DNA of 64,000 nucleotides from Hormiphora californensis. Its lineage: Eukaryota > Ctenophora > Tentaculata > Cydippida > Pleurobrachiidae. Under the pieces are notes generated by a model. The model was not told the origin of the DNA. It searched no databases and saw only the letters and a list, made by a program, of their open reading frames with translations. The number at the start of each line of letters is the position of its first letter. The stretch's first letter is position 1. A program made the translations under genes and the position numbers. Where the stretch lies: NCBI GenBank assembly GCA_020137815.1, contig CM035350.1, positions 9,006,265 to 9,070,264 of the forward strand. The letters are read 5' to 3'. Below are positions 41,301 to 59,862 of this stretch, one piece after another.

Positions 41301-43438
41301 CCTCTATCTCCTCTGTAGTGGTACTAGCAACACTAGATTTCCGTGGTCTGCCCATCTTTTTAGGTTCCTTAGTAGTGGGGGTCCGGGATTTTCTCCCACC
41401 TTTGTTTACCCGCGCAGTGGGAGGTATGTCTTTAACATCGGGGGTTGCAGTGGATTTCTTGGGTGTCTCTTTTATCGCAACAGGAGTTGATTTCTTGGAT
41501 TTTTCTCTGGCAGGAGTTGGTTTCTTGGCCGATTCCTTCGCAGCTTTCTTGCTCCCTGTAGCTGTTTCCTGTTTTGCTGATCTCCGTTTACTTCTCGACC
41601 TGCCGCTGTTAGCCGGGGTTTCTTGCTTATCTTCTTCTTCCGTATTTGACGTCATCGTTTCACTTTGTGACGTCATTGTCTCACTATGTGACGTCATTAC
41701 ATCGGTTGGTGGCGTCACGATACCTTGTTTAACAGGGCTTGCAGTCTGAATAACTGGAGCACATTTCACCGGGCTGGCAATGACCTGCTGCTGTTTTACA
41801 GGGCTGGCAATGACCTGCTGCTGCTGTTTTACAGGGCTGGCAATGACCTGCACCTGTTTTACAGGACTGCCCTGCATTCTGCTGTTTCATCACAGCCCTC
41901 TCATGCCTTGATAGTGGTGGTTAGTACTGCAACCGGTGTAGACTCGATCCTCTCTTTGAGAGATAACAACTCACTCTTCTCCTTCAGCTCCTGTCTAGCC
42001 TTATACAGCAGCTGTTCTACAACCCGCTTGTCCCTCACCAAATCATTGCACCTTCTCCATTTTAGACTGGAGGTTCTCCTTCCAACTGACTAATGACCAG
42101 GTCCCTGTTTTGCAGTTGGGAGGAGTGGAGCAGCTCTGCACGATTTCCTCTCATCGAGCACTTCCTCCAGCTTGTTCTCAGCAACTTTACACCTCCCCTG
42201 CTAACCTTCTTTAGATCCCTCCTCAGCTCATCGCTTTCCTTCTCCTGTCGCTCCATGACCCTCCTGTATCCCCTCCATCTCCCGCTCTTGGGTCCGGAGT
42301 TTCAGTTGGCACGCCTCTAGCTCTACCTTGACCTTGTTGAGACTCTTACTTGCCTTACCTCCCCTACTCTCCATCTCTAACAGCTCCTTACTTTGAGTCT
42401 CCAGGATCCTGTTCTTATCCCTCAACTCTTCTGCCATCCTGTTTACTGTAGCCCTCATCTTCGTAGTCGTCTTCTCCAGATCCTTACACGATTTACTCCG
42501 TTCAGTTCAGCTCCCGGGTCCTGGTTAGGAGCTTCCGGTGGGTAGTGGTTTGCTAACCGGCCCAGTTCTGCCTTGCTATATCTATCCTCGTTCTTCACCA
42601 GCAGCTCATCTCCACTGTTGCCATGGTTACCATGGTTACCAGATCGCGAGGAGGAGGAGCTGGGAGGTGAGCTGAACATCGCATCTGACAGGGTATATGC
42701 GACCCTCCGGTGGGTACTAGAATCAGGTTCCTTGGTTACCACCTGTTTCTTGCGTTTAGGATGCTGGGAAGGGCCAGGGGAGGAGGTAGAGGTAGAGGAT
42801 GGTGGGTAATAAGTTGAGGAGGTTATTATTTTAGCTTTCTCTGCCTGCTGGACAGCGCTCCTCGCCTTGGAGTAGGTCGAGGGAGAGTAGGTTGTCATAC
42901 TGTACTTGTAATCTTCCTTCAGGTCCACCTCCTTGTGGGCCTGGGCGATATCTAACTTGGTCTGATCTCGGGCTGCAAAACTCCTCCTTTTACTCTTAAC
43001 ACCATCTGTGGGGCTCTGCCGGGGAGCCGAGCTGTAGAAACGGGAGGGTGGGGCATGTGGGGGCTTAGTTGTAGTGGTTGTTGTTGTGGTGGTCTGTTCT
43101 GTTATTGTCATCTCCCCGTGCACCATCATACTGTCTCCATCTACTATCACGTCACACGCCGCATCTGGGGGAGAAGGAAGTGGTAAATTGAGGGGTGCTA
43201 GGACCTGGGAGAGAAGGAAAGTTAAAATGAGAGCGAGTTACTAGGACATGGGAAGACACTCACAACTATCTAACCACCCTTGACTATTGTGTACCATCTA
43301 ACCTTACCCAGCCTTACCACCCCACTCGCCACTCTCTAACCACCCAACCACAAGTCCCAACTCACCACTGTTTTCCTCTATTATCGAGGGTGCTTGTCCG
43401 ACCTGGTAGGGCTCAGTCCCTGAAGCCATCATACTCAT
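38312..43438 (-). CDS. MSL1: MSL1-like PEHE-domain scaffold of the KAT8 complex, frameshifted coiled coil
   Basis: MSL1 dimerises through a coiled coil and recruits KAT8 and MSL3 through its C-terminal PEHE region. Exons: 43438-43366, 43164-41025, 40360-40175, 40003-39924, 39791-39724, 39517-39408, 39341-39263, about 39136-38312. The PEHE region reads VPTFREITIEALRAEEQE, then DDQQYLKRHRKAEAAEIRMM, then KMRARLEQRNTQKKRKK. After it AFRCPLPML then DFTLPW resembles the end of MSL1 (FGRPLPKL...FELPW). KANSL1 is the alternative, less likely. The coiled coil is visible as MAEELRDKNRILETQSKELL, AENKLEEVLDERKS and RQELKEKSELLSLKERIE, but these pieces lie in different frames over 41890-42560. The tail carries four 13-residue repeats around SSPILTRQSSPK, and exon 2 repeats SPVKQQQVIA. 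Confidence 0.8.
40395..40925. mobile_element. Uninterrupted, 3'-truncated copy of the CAGGGTGTTC inverted-repeat element
   Basis: Starts CAGGGTGTTCATATGGGATC after TA, then folds back at about 40720 into its complement and stops short of the right end. It is intronic in the MSL1-like gene. It carries a single AAACATTT where the copy at 31188 has an 824-bp insert. Confidence 0.85.
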
Positions 43439-43692
43439 ATTGGAAACATCAGCTATAGAAGATAATTAGTGTTAATTAAATAGACGGATAGGAGACTAAT
43501 TAATTAATTGGAGGCAAAGTAGATTAAAATAATCTATTGAGGACTTCTGGGAGAGAAAGCAAGATAAAAAGTGGAGAGATATGGAGAAAGGTGTGAAACA
43601 GACAGGGAAACGACTATGATATGTGATACGAATTACAAAATGAAGTAAATTTACAAAAAACTGAGATAATTGATAAAAACTCTCTCTGACAG

Positions 43693-46600
43693 TCAAATAG
43701 TTGATAAAAATTCCCTGACTTCCTCTCGAGTGGTTGAACCCTGTTGAAGGGCTGGTAACGCCCACTCCTTGAAGGAGGGAGACCCGCCACAACATTGTCC
43801 AAAGAGAACCCAAAATGGGTCACCTTGCTCCGTGATGTGATCCACCAACATCTCAGGTATCTCAGACCAGGGCTGCTGCTTGGTGGAGGTAACTGATTGC
43901 CGCTGTGCCGTTATACCCATCTCTAACAGCAGGCAACCCACCACATCTTCTAAAGACTTTCTGTTTATAGCTGGGAGGGGAGGGGGATGTGAGAATTACC
44001 CAAATAAGGGCATAAAATGAAGTTGCCAGGGTTACTTGTATAATAATATTCCGTGCCTGTATACCAGCCATATCCGACAGAAGCATGTCAAATATTGGCG
44101 ATATTCTAACGGATCATAAGAGCGCTTATCCTAGAATAAAATACTAAAAACCATGATACATAGTTACCATAGTTACCATAGTAACCATAGTTACCTTGAC
44201 TAGACAGGATGATCTTGAGGAACTTCCCAAATAGCTCCCCTAAGTTAACATCAAAATTAGGTTTAGCACCCAAGTAGCCTCCTGCTTTGTACAGATATTT
44301 AGCCATTGTAAGCCGTTGTGACTCCATCTCACTGTCGCCAAGTTGCCTCAGGATAGTGGTAGATAGACTCTAGGAGATCCCCAGAGTGGGGTAAGATCAG
44401 GAATCCTTCTATACACGCTGGTAGGACATTCTGTATTAGTAGGGCCCGGAGATTGTTCCCCGATTTGGTTGTTTCAACTACCCTCTGTAGACAATCAGCC
44501 ACCTCACACATCTCATTGACTCCACCCTGCAGAGAGAGAATTTAAATGTTAAACTTAGTTACTGAATTAGGTTCCTAGTAACTGAATTCAATTGACCAGT
44601 CCCATGTTTAACGGGGCTAAACTCCCAAATCATTACCATGTGAGGGGTAAGTCGGGCGGCAACTCCAAGTGCACCAGCTAGGAATTCCTCCACATCAGCC
44701 CGGAGAGGGGAACTGGAGGATAACCCCGCTATGACGTCACACGTGGAGAGGAGGGTACAATAGAGGGATGAGGATTCAGGGCACTCCAGGAGAAGGTTCA
44801 GTTCGTTGGAGGATAGGAGGGTGGAGAGAACTTGAATCGTGGATTGGGAGGTCACCTGAGGATTTATTTGGTCTTGGACTATCTTTTAACACGAGGACCA
44901 GGGGGATGATTCATTCACAATATATGCTCGAGTGAATCTGAGATCTTTAAGTTTTAAAGAGGTACCGATGGGGAGAGAAATATATACCGAGAGACTGTAT
45001 ATTATACCATGTTCAGAAAACATGACGTCTAAATTATAGTACCTGTATTAGACCATCCTCCTTGCCAGGTCTAACCACTCCCTTCTTTAAGATACCCTGT
45101 AGTCGTGTTGATACTTCCCTGGTCCACTGAGAGAGGAGGGTGTCCCCCGCATCAGCCCGGAGTATGGCCTTGGCAAGGGAACTCTTGATAGGGATCTTGG
45201 AGGAAGCCCTGTATTGAGTGAAACAAAGCTCTTCAAGGGGTGGCAGTCCCTGCTCTGGCAAGCTACCTGGGTGGGCGGGGATGTATTTGGTAAAGAAGGT
45301 GTTTGCCTTGCTGGACCCTGTTTCCCCGCACAAATGTAAAGGAGGGTCACAACATTTACAAGAATGTTCTAAGTACGTGGTTTCAGGTATTATATACAAT
45401 TAGTACACATATTACCCACCTATAATAACGGAGATTGCCTCACAGCATCTCCCATCACCCCCATATCTCTCCAGCAACTGAGGAACACCAGGTACTACTT
45501 TACTAGTCACCCACCCCGCAGCCTTTCCATTCTTGGCTGTGTCCCGGGCACTGCAATGAAGTAGTATAGCCACCACCTCCAGAACCTGAGCTATCCTATC
45601 CGAATCACTGGACAGTAGAGGGTTACTGTCCTCCGAGAGAGTCACCTCGCCCTGCTCGGCACATTTCCTGACCAGAGCGAGGAGGCCCACCGCCAGCCGG
45701 AGGGAGGGACCCATCCCAACCTGGGTATACATGGCAGGGTATAGGACCCGGTGAAGGGTGGGGTGCTTCTCCAGGAGGTCCATTGTAATGGGGATCAGGG
45801 TGGAGAGGTCCGCATCGGAGGGGAGGTAGAGGGGCACCAGGAGGGATACCAGACGGGTCCGGTGCTGGGAACTACTACCCTCAACGAGAGAGAGGAGGTC
45901 CTCGGCAGGAACTAGATCCCAGAACTGCAGGAAATGTGGTCGGTAAACATGTTGATTGATGCTATTTCTGAGAGAAATGAAGGAGGGCAGACAACTCGTA
46001 AACTCTAAACATTTCTAGATAACTCTAGAGTCTAGACAACTCTGGAAGGGATGTTGGTAAGTTTGTATCTCCCATACCTTCATTATGCGTGTTTGATGGA
46101 GTGTCTCCAGAAGGGACACCATGGCATGCCGGACAGAGGAAGAGGGATGGTAGATATGGTTCTGTAACACCGGCATAACTTTCTTGAGAGCGGCATGACA
46201 GAGTGGGTTGTTTAGAAGCAGTTGGATACCCTGTGAGAGGTGGGAGAATTAGAATTGGGGTAATTAAAGCACAGAGATAAGAAAAGGTAATACTATGGAT
46301 CGTAGCAAAGGGAGGAGTAGAACTTGGAACGGTGTAGTCGGGGGGGGGGGGTGTAGTCAGAGAATAGTATGCATGCACGAGAGAGAGAGGAAGAAGAAAG
46401 AACAAATCATGCAAATAGAGTAATGCTATACTGAGCTAATTTGTTACCTAAAGGGAGGATGTACCCAGAGGTCGTGATTGCTCAATCTAAGGGTCCCGAC
46501 GCGACGCGAGGAAACAAAGCGAACCAATTATTGTACCTGTAAAGCGGTGACGACAACTTCAGTGGAGGTCCGATCTAGAGGGATCTCCGTAGTGAGTGTG

Positions 46601-48589
46601 GTAAACAGGGCCATTAGATGGTGTGCTGGGATGAACTCCCAGAACTTGTCCAGTACTTTGGCAGTCCCCCGGACAGCACAAACCCTCACTGTCTCATCAT
46701 TGTCCATCAGGAGACTCTGGAAAATAGAGGATAGATAGTAGACTCAGGACTGAGGTAGTAGACTGAGAGCTAGATTTGAGATTGGTAGTGATACAACCAT
46801 CTGGCAGTTCAAGTAATTTCCTACCTGTATCTTCCCACACTGTACGTTTAGCGCCTCATCAAATTGTACAACAGGGCACTGGGGTCTGATCAGTGGAAAA
46901 ACGTCCAGGAGGAGGGAGGCGGCACTTGCCCGAACATGCCCGTTAGGGAGGTCCAGGGCCCGCCATAAGATCGGGTTGTAGATATCATACAGGGTGTTCT
47001 CAATTTGGTGATCCTTCTTGTGTTTGTGGAGTACTGACAACACCTAAAGATATGTAAAGATTGAAGGGATCAATACGTGAGTCGTGTGGTTTTACTTGTT
47101 TTAGCATGGAGAAATTGAAAGTTCTGGAGAGACTGGAGAGAGGATGAGAGAAGAAAAGAAAGAGAGGGAGAGAAAAAAAAGAGGGAGGGAGAGAGGGGAA
47201 GTTACATAGTACAGAGAGACAGTGCGTGTTAAATCTATTGGATGACACGCAATGTTGTGATGATCTCATCACTATGTAAGTATAATAATTATAGTAGGGG
47301 ATACCGGGGGGGGGGGGGGTACCCGGTACATTGTACTCATCACTAGACACTATGTATAACAGTAGGTACATTGTATACAGAGTGAGGGGGTAATGGGTAT
47401 CTATCTAGGAAGGAATCACAGGAATATATCACCACAAACAGACACAGACACACATACGGATGCCGGAGGGGGTTGGTTGCCTCAATAGTATGTCTCACCT
47501 TCAGTACATCTCCAGCAGCCTTGTTAGGGCCTGTCCTATGGCAATACAAAGCACACTTCGCTAGGTCCTGTAGAACAGTACTGGTGTACTCAGCTGATAA
47601 ATTACCAGCCAGCCCCACTGCTTTATAATACACCTCCCCGATCTTGGGGAGATAACGACTCCCAGGGATAACGCTCTTCAAGGCCGTGTGAGTGGACTTC
47701 ATCAGCTCAGGAGTGGCAACCAACACATGGGCGAGAAACTCAACACCCTAATAGTAATGGGAGAGAGGGGGGGGACCGTTAAAACTGTAAGGATCTAATA
47801 TAACAGAGAGGAAGGGAACAAACAAAGAGAGTGTTGTAACTTACATCTGCAAATTTGAGGGACTGTGGGTTAGTAGCAGCCAGTCCAACCAGTGAAGAAA
47901 GGGTATTACGAGATGGGCAATCGCTCGAACCAAGCTTTAAAGTTTCTTTGATTCCATTCAATCTCCTCATATCCTCTGCCTTGCCAACCGCAGAAGAAAA
48001 CCGAGAAAGAAGGTAGAATGGAATATTCAGTGCAACAATTCGCTTCTCTGGCAGGTCATTGCTCCACCATTCTTCCAGCAGGAGACAACACACATTTTGG
48101 ACGTACATATTTTCTGCCGTAAACGACAGCAGATTATCTGAAATAGAGAAATTATCAGAATTAGGCAGGCACGGTTTATTTGATTTAATAACTGTTTCCT
48201 GATCTGATAGTGAACCTCATACCGTGAATAAGTTTAACAGATTCCACAAGAAGATCATGAGAAACACTACGTGTAACAACAGTCCGCATACAGCTCACAG
48301 CAGCAAACACTTTCTCCGAGTCGGCATTGACATCGACACAGGCTTCTGTCAGCAATTTTGAGATATTTTGTGAGAACAGAGTAAAACGCTCCAAAGAAAA
48401 GCCTTCAATCTCCTCTCCAAGAGGATTTAGTGGAGTAGCAACCTAGAAAAATACAGTGTCAGAATTAAGAACGCTTTCAAATCCGAGAAACTGGCAAGAG
48501 TTCAGTCTACTTACAGCTGCTTTGACATAGTCAACGAAGGCTGCAGCTTCACCACAACAGTTAATCAGTATTTCTACTGGTTCAGCCAT
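43693..48589 (-). CDS. NCAPG2: Condensin-II non-SMC subunit G2
   Basis: HEAT-repeat subunit of condensin II, needed for mitotic chromosome compaction. Exons, minus strand: 48589-48515, 48442-48223, 48137-47845, 47747-47499, 47043-46825, 46716-46537, 46230-46078, 45924-45420, 45317-45043, 44855-44637, 44526-44195, 43970-43693. The diagnostic block is VLSVLHKHKKDH, then LYDIYNPILWRALDLPNGHV and RASAASLLLDVFPLIRP, continuing to VRVCAVRGTAKVLDKFWEFI, the pattern of the NCAPG2 central domain. Other exons are leucine-rich helical repeats. Start: MAEPVEILINCCGEA. In the exon 44526-44195 the frame ends at WRQ; a one-base shift near 44355 continues as LGDSEMESQRLTMAKYLY, so a frameshift or error is present. 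Divergent from MKS1, and 255 bases from the MSL1-like start. Confidence 0.88.
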
Positions 48590-48855
48590 CTTTATTTTAC
48601 CGTCAGAACTAACATCAAGGCCTCGGGAGACAGCGAAAGTCGAAACTTTTCGGAGCTGTTTGAGAAGTTTTGATAAAATTTTGTTCCAAATTTTTACTCG
48701 AAATGTTGAATTGATCGCGCGCGCCGCGATTTTTATGCGTTTAGCGACGCATGTTGCGCCGCGCACAAATCATGTTAATTCAAAGTTTTGTGGTTTTCAA
48801 CTTTTGTTTTTTTGGTCAAAAAACAAAATTTCCTCGTTTTTCGTCGATTCAAAGC

Positions 48856-48992
48856 TTAAAGTGTAAGCGAAACAACAACGAACTGGCTGCGCGTCCCGCA
48901 ACGTTGCGCATATGAATCTCTCCGGTGAGATCGTTATGTGCAACGAATGCGCGACGCGCAGCCAGTTCGTTGTTGTTTCGCTTTCACTTTAA
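48856..48992. mobile_element. Palindromic TTAA element between two divergent genes
   Basis: TTAAAGTG at the left and CACTTTAA at the right bound 137 bp. Arms containing AAGCGAAACAACAACGAACT and GGCTGCGCGTC are inverted copies around a GC-rich loop. It lies between the NCAPG2 and MKS1 starts, 267 bases from the former. Confidence 0.85.
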
Positions 48993-49019
48993 CAAATAAC
49001 AGTATCCCCTAAAAAGGTT

Positions 49020-49262
49020 CAAAGCCCTCCAGGAGACTCATAACAGCATGGGAGAACAGCAACCAGTAGCAGGAGACTCCCCTGATACGAGAAGGGCATC
49101 AACAGGCTCCCCGCTCCAGAGTCCTGACTCCTGTGCTGAGCGCTTCATCGAATATTACCCTTTAAGATCACGCATGATATTGGAGAGTCTCCTGCTTGCT
49201 ATTATTTTATGCAGCGGAGTGTGGTGAGTCTCCTCTGTGGACTGTTTCGCTTGGAGGGCTTG
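49020..49262. repeat. Imperfect fold-back around AGGAGACTC motifs
   Basis: AAGCCCTCCAGGAGACTC at the left is inverted near 49200-49262 (GAGTCTCC..., GGAGGGCTT). A 59-codon ORF at 49049 lies entirely inside it and has no supporting homology. This is upstream of the MKS1 start and may be 5' UTR or promoter. Confidence 0.5.
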
Positions 49263-49387
49263 GGGAACTGAGGCTGAACTCTGAAGGCTCCTCCAGCAGC
49301 CTGGACTAGACGGTTGACATGTTTACGGGTTTCTGTTTTATCGATTTCGTTACTCAAATCCCATTTATTAATCTACCGGTTCCTAGG

Positions 49388-52300
49388 ATGATTCAAGGTC
49401 CAACTTCCCGATTTATATCCCATGATCCCATCAGTAATTTACGGGTGAAAGTCCGCCTGAAAAGGATTACTTCGACCACAGTGTTTGGAGACATGGCAGA
49501 GACCTTCTCTAACCCTAACACGGGTAAGAGTTTGTTAGTCTTGAAACTTAGTTAGGTTGTAAGTTACAACTTGTAACCCCGTTTGTTTTATCAGGGGAGG
49601 AGGGAATTGAGATGACACAACGGGAGGAGGCCGGGGCAGTGGAGGAAGTTGAGATAGCCTGGCAGGAGAAATTGTTTAGTCAACGGGAAGTCATCCAGTT
49701 TGGCGATCTAACCAACTGTAGCACTGTCAGAGACAGGAAGTATCACGAGTAAGTATTCGCGGATCCCACTTGGCAGTGACCCCCGCACTCAATCTTGGTC
49801 GCGCACGGTGTCTATGTCACCAAGCATTTTCTGGGTTCTGTTTTAGTTATTTTGTGTCCAAGATCAGACATCTTTTGACATTCCTCAGGATGATAGTAGC
49901 CCAGAACGAATCGGAGGCCACACCGCCCAGCAGAAGGATATTTACCGTTATTGAGGAGGATGGGTGGGCGGAGAAAGAGAACACTGCACCCAGAACGGGG
50001 GCTCTTACCTACCTAGAAAACAAGATACTACAAGCCCGGCCAGCGGGCAGGAAACAGAACTACCTACCCCTGCAACATCCAATACAAGTTCCTAGTAACG
50101 ACGCCGCTCGGAGATCAAACCATGTAAGTCTGCAACACATTTTCTACTCGAGCTAGTTGTGAAGATGAAGGGATTATGTAACCCAGTTCTGACATGAAAA
50201 ATATGAGTTTTCACTTTCTCCTATCCCTGCAGATCCAGATGGTATCGACCCAGAAGATGCTAGTAATGGCGGATATCGGGCGTGCCCGGGGTCTCCCCCG
50301 ACCTGAAGATGAAGTCACCCTGTGTACCATAACAATGGACAGTAACCGTGTCCTCAGTGTGAGCCCCACATTCACCACCTGTGATGGGCCCCGGACAGTG
50401 GACAATAGTGACGGAGATGTATGGGAGTATAGCTTGGAGCATATCCAGGAGAAAGTCAGGTATTTAGTAGGAGCGCTTAGAGCATTTTGGCGGGAACTGA
50501 TCTAAGCGCTCCTACTAATTATAGGAATACTGTTTATTGTGTGTACCTCCCGTTATACTTCGAGCCATGTGTTGAGCAGCATTTCATTCCACAGTTAAAG
50601 TGAGAGTGGACCGAATCAGAATTTGATAAAATTGTTTTAGGTAGTAGAGATTAGCTTTCTGAGCATTTTGCGTTTTTGCCGCTCAAAATCGACCCACCCA
50701 TCACTGAGATATCTTTGTTATGTTGGGAGAATTCCTGCTGGATCAATATTTATCAAACAGGATAGAAACAATCCTTGTGTTTTACTAACACATTCTTTAA
50801 ATTTTGAATATGCTGGCTTGCATTGCCCTGCTTCTGTGCATGGACATGTCAACCTCACTGCTTATATTCAGAATGTGTTAGTTATAAAACACCACGATTT
50901 TTTCTTTTCTGTTTTATACATACTGATTAAACAGGAGTTCTCCCAACATAACAAAAATATCTCAGTGATGGGTGGGTCGATTTTGAGCGGCAAAAACGCA
51001 AAATGCTCAGAAAGCTAATCTCTACTACCTACAACAAACTTGTCTGATTCTGATTCGGTCCACTCTCACTTTAAGCAACAATCAATCACCTATTAAACCA
51101 TTACCCCCACTATTTCAGTGAAGAGACAGAGCGAAGGGAACGAGAGGTATTGGATGAACTATTTTCCCGCCACGCCTCCCTACTCCACTCTATGGTGGGT
51201 GTTAGTTTTACCGAGGCTCCGGACGAAGGGGCAACACGTGTACATGTGTTTGGGGAGATAGCCCGGTCCTGGGGGTTCGAGAGGGACAACTTGTTTCTCA
51301 GTTACAGTTTCGATCTACCAGTGGGATGGTGCGTGGAGGAGAGTGCAGCGATAAGAGGTGGGTGTGTAATGTCACAGCCTTGTTAGATATATTACGAGAC
51401 AATTAATTTAGATAAAACAAGTTGGATGATAGTTAGTATCAACATAAATTCTTTCTGTACATAACTAAAACATATCTCATTTGTCTCAGGTACAACACAA
51501 CGCAGTAAAATCCGGGAAACAAAATCTGGGAACATCTCCCACTACAATCATCCCTTCGAATTGTCTCTCTACCATAGTTCCGAGCACACGGAGGAGGAGG
51601 ATCTGGGAAGTAGACCCCGGTTATTCCTCGAGGTAAAAAAGATATCTTTACTTTTCAACTCTCTCTCTATCTGGTTAAAAACTGTGTAAGAGTATCTAAA
51701 TCTGGCCATGTAGAGATTACTAACATCCCCTTCTTTTCTGGTGGTTCCGTCCGGGGGTAGAGGGCAGGTCTGGTAGGGTAGGAGGTGGCTGGATAACAAC
51801 TAGATACACCCACTCACTGTCACCATTCTTGGGGATCACAAGCTCGATACTGGGGTCTGGGGATGTGTTGGGAGAGGTGGAGTTCTGTTCCTTGATGTAG
51901 GCAAACTTCACCTTTATCTCTTCACCCGCAAACCTGAGTGAAATAATGGTGTGTTAGGAACAAGCAAGCGAGAGAGATTTCGTCAACCGATGATATTATG
52001 CTAAAGACAGGTCAAATGGTGGGAAAATAGGGCGGGGAAAATAAGTGGTTACGTACCCAGGAGGGCAAAACTTGGCTGAAACAAATCCCTCTTCACCAAT
52101 CATATTATAACAACAAGGACTAGTAACAAAAAGTAGAGACGATTGTAACGATTCTAACCTGTGCTTCCACTGAAATGGTGCTGAGAGAATATTCCCGAGT
52201 TTACCCATAATAATACTGCAAAGAGAGGGGTGATACAAAAGAAGGTTTTGAGTACAAATTGTAATGCGAACTGAGTAGGGTTAGATCAGGAAGTGAGATG

Positions 52301-53520
52301 ATGTGCTATAAATATGAGCCAGGCTGATAAGGGGTGAGAGGAAGTGGTCTCAATGTTAGAGAGAGAGATAGAGAGAGAGCATGATGATGATAAGTGATAT
52401 CGGATCCGGTTATCTACTAATCATCTAATTTGACAACTTGCTTGCGATGAGAAGGGGCACACATATCTTGAGACCACAGATAATAATACCTCCCATTCGA
52501 TTCTGATTAGAAACCTGACACGATTCTTCATGCAAATAGTGTTTCTGGGCGCAATAACACTACCCCACATTCCTAGGTGCGGAGTGTTGACTACTGGGAG
52601 AGAGTCCGACTGGAGGGATATGGGTATCTTACCCTTCCCCCATCACCTGGCTGCCAGACAATAAAGGTTGAAACATGGCGACCCGAGGGTCCTGATAATG
52701 CAACTCGACTGAGAAGAATGTTTATTGGAGGGACGGCTGAGTTGAGTGATGTGAGATATACACATGTGCCCAGCAACTACCACACTCACCCAGGTAGGAG
52801 ACTCTCTTGGTGGTGGGGGTCACAAAATAAACGGGTTTAGAGAGACTTGGGTCAAAAAAAGTAATGGTTCTTTTGAGACAGCTTTGATTGAATGATTTTC
52901 CAGATTCTGTCGCAATTGACCCATTGTGCTCACTTGACTAACAACGACTTTGTTTCAGATCAGAAGACACTGCTGGGAAAGTTTGGATTCAGAACGGTCA
53001 GTAGTGGGACTGTGGAGGTGAAGTTGAACACAGTCCACCAAACTATGCCGTGTTATGTTGAGGATGAAATGAGGTTCAAGAGGGTCGCACTCAAGGTAAG
53101 AAGGAGAGGGAGATAGACTTAAGCATAGAGGTGAAGATAGAGGTGGAGAGAGAGCGCGCGATAAATAGATATGAGTAGTTGACGCGGTTGACGTTTCATA
53201 ATGACGTTTTCACAAGCAATACTTCAATGGGTCGGTAAAGAGACGTGTGTACAATGAATACTCTGCTCAGAAGAGATATCTTTATTCAAGTAATATCCCT
53301 TCCCCAATATCACACCTTCCTTCTCCAACAGGACAAATACGGTAGACCGGGTGTACAGCTGGGTCTCCTGGAGGCAATTGAAACGTTTTACAAAGCCCGC
53401 AAGAGATTGGAGAACGTACGGACATCACTTCAGCCCTCTCTCTCGCGGTTAGCTCGGAATGTTGCTACAGAGCAGTCAATCATCAAGAAGTGGAGCAAGA
53501 TAACTTTTGATGATAAATGA
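49388..53520 (+). CDS. MKS1: Meckel syndrome type 1 protein (B9 domain, ciliary transition zone)
   Basis: Transition-zone component that acts with B9D1/B9D2 and the tectonic complex to gate cilia. Exons 49388-49523, 49595-49748, 49889-50123, 50233-50459, 51119-51357, 51490-51632, 52577-52793, 52959-53095, 53332-53520. The N-terminus PISNLRVKVRLKRITSTTVF matches the vertebrate DPVRNLRLRVHLQRITSS. The next exon has EVEIAWQEKLFSQRE. The B9 domain begins ATRVHVFGEIARSWGFERDN and continues VRSVDYWERVRLEGYGYLTL, TWRPEG and RRMFIGGTAELSDVRY, ending in FRTVSSGTVEVKLNTVHQ. The C-terminus is helical (ETFYKARKRLENVRTSLQPS). An acceptor-like CCTAG sits one base before the ATG. One intron contains a 480-bp palindrome and another contains a minus-strand gene. 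Confidence 0.95.
50595..51074. mobile_element. TTAA-bounded inverted-repeat element in MKS1 intron
   Basis: Left TTAAAGTGAGAGTGGACCGA and right complement (TCGGTCCACTCTCACTTTAA), with arms of roughly 150-200 bp. The TTAA ends suggest a piggyBac-type MITE. It ends 44 bases before the acceptor of the fifth exon. Confidence 0.85.
51717..52210 (-). CDS. Small nested gene of unknown function in MKS1 intron
   Basis: Family not recognised. The best-supported exon is about 51926-51717: FAGEEIKVKFAYIKEQNSTS, then ELVIPKNGDSEWVYLVVIQ, stop after KRRGC, preceded by an acceptor. Upstream on the minus strand are ATG (about 52210) MGKLGNILSAPFQWKHR with a donor GTTAGA, and a possible middle exon around FVSAKFCPPG with donor GTACGT. 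A protein of about 90-110 residues with a proline-rich end would result. It lies antisense within the intron between MKS1 exons six and seven. The exon model is tentative. Confidence 0.45.
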
Positions 53521-53856
53521 ACAATAGAATCAGAGAGTAGCTATATCAAACCTATAAATTGATGACTGGGAGCCGTGTTTTTGTACAGTTTGACGGATGA
53601 CTAATATTTATTGTTTTGCATGCTTTTTTGTTCTTATCATGTACACACATTTTTACAAAAAAAGAGTTTTTCCTAATCTACTGAAACCTATTCTAATGAT
53701 AGACCACCATGCCCCCACCCCCTTTGCCCCATTCCTACATGCAACAACCTGATCCAATAGTACAATACGATCTTTTTACCCAACGGTCACCAGTATTCCC
53801 CCATTCGTCCACTTTTACCCACTCCTAATTTTACCTGACACAGCTCCAGTATAGAT

Positions 53857-59862
<6,006 letters not shown>

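Noticed and set aside
41135-41749. 204-residue plus-strand ORF
   Set aside because: Antisense of the MSL1-like exon 2. The minus-strand reading is lysine/serine-rich, is flanked by valid splice sites and joins the PEHE exons.
41890-42560. Very short introns to explain the frame changes in the MSL1-like gene
   Set aside because: Breaks fall within overlapping open frames with no GT-AG pair of workable size at most of them.
49049-49225. 59-codon ORF upstream of MKS1
   Set aside because: Lies wholly within an imperfect fold-back, has no homology I can see, and could at most be a uORF.
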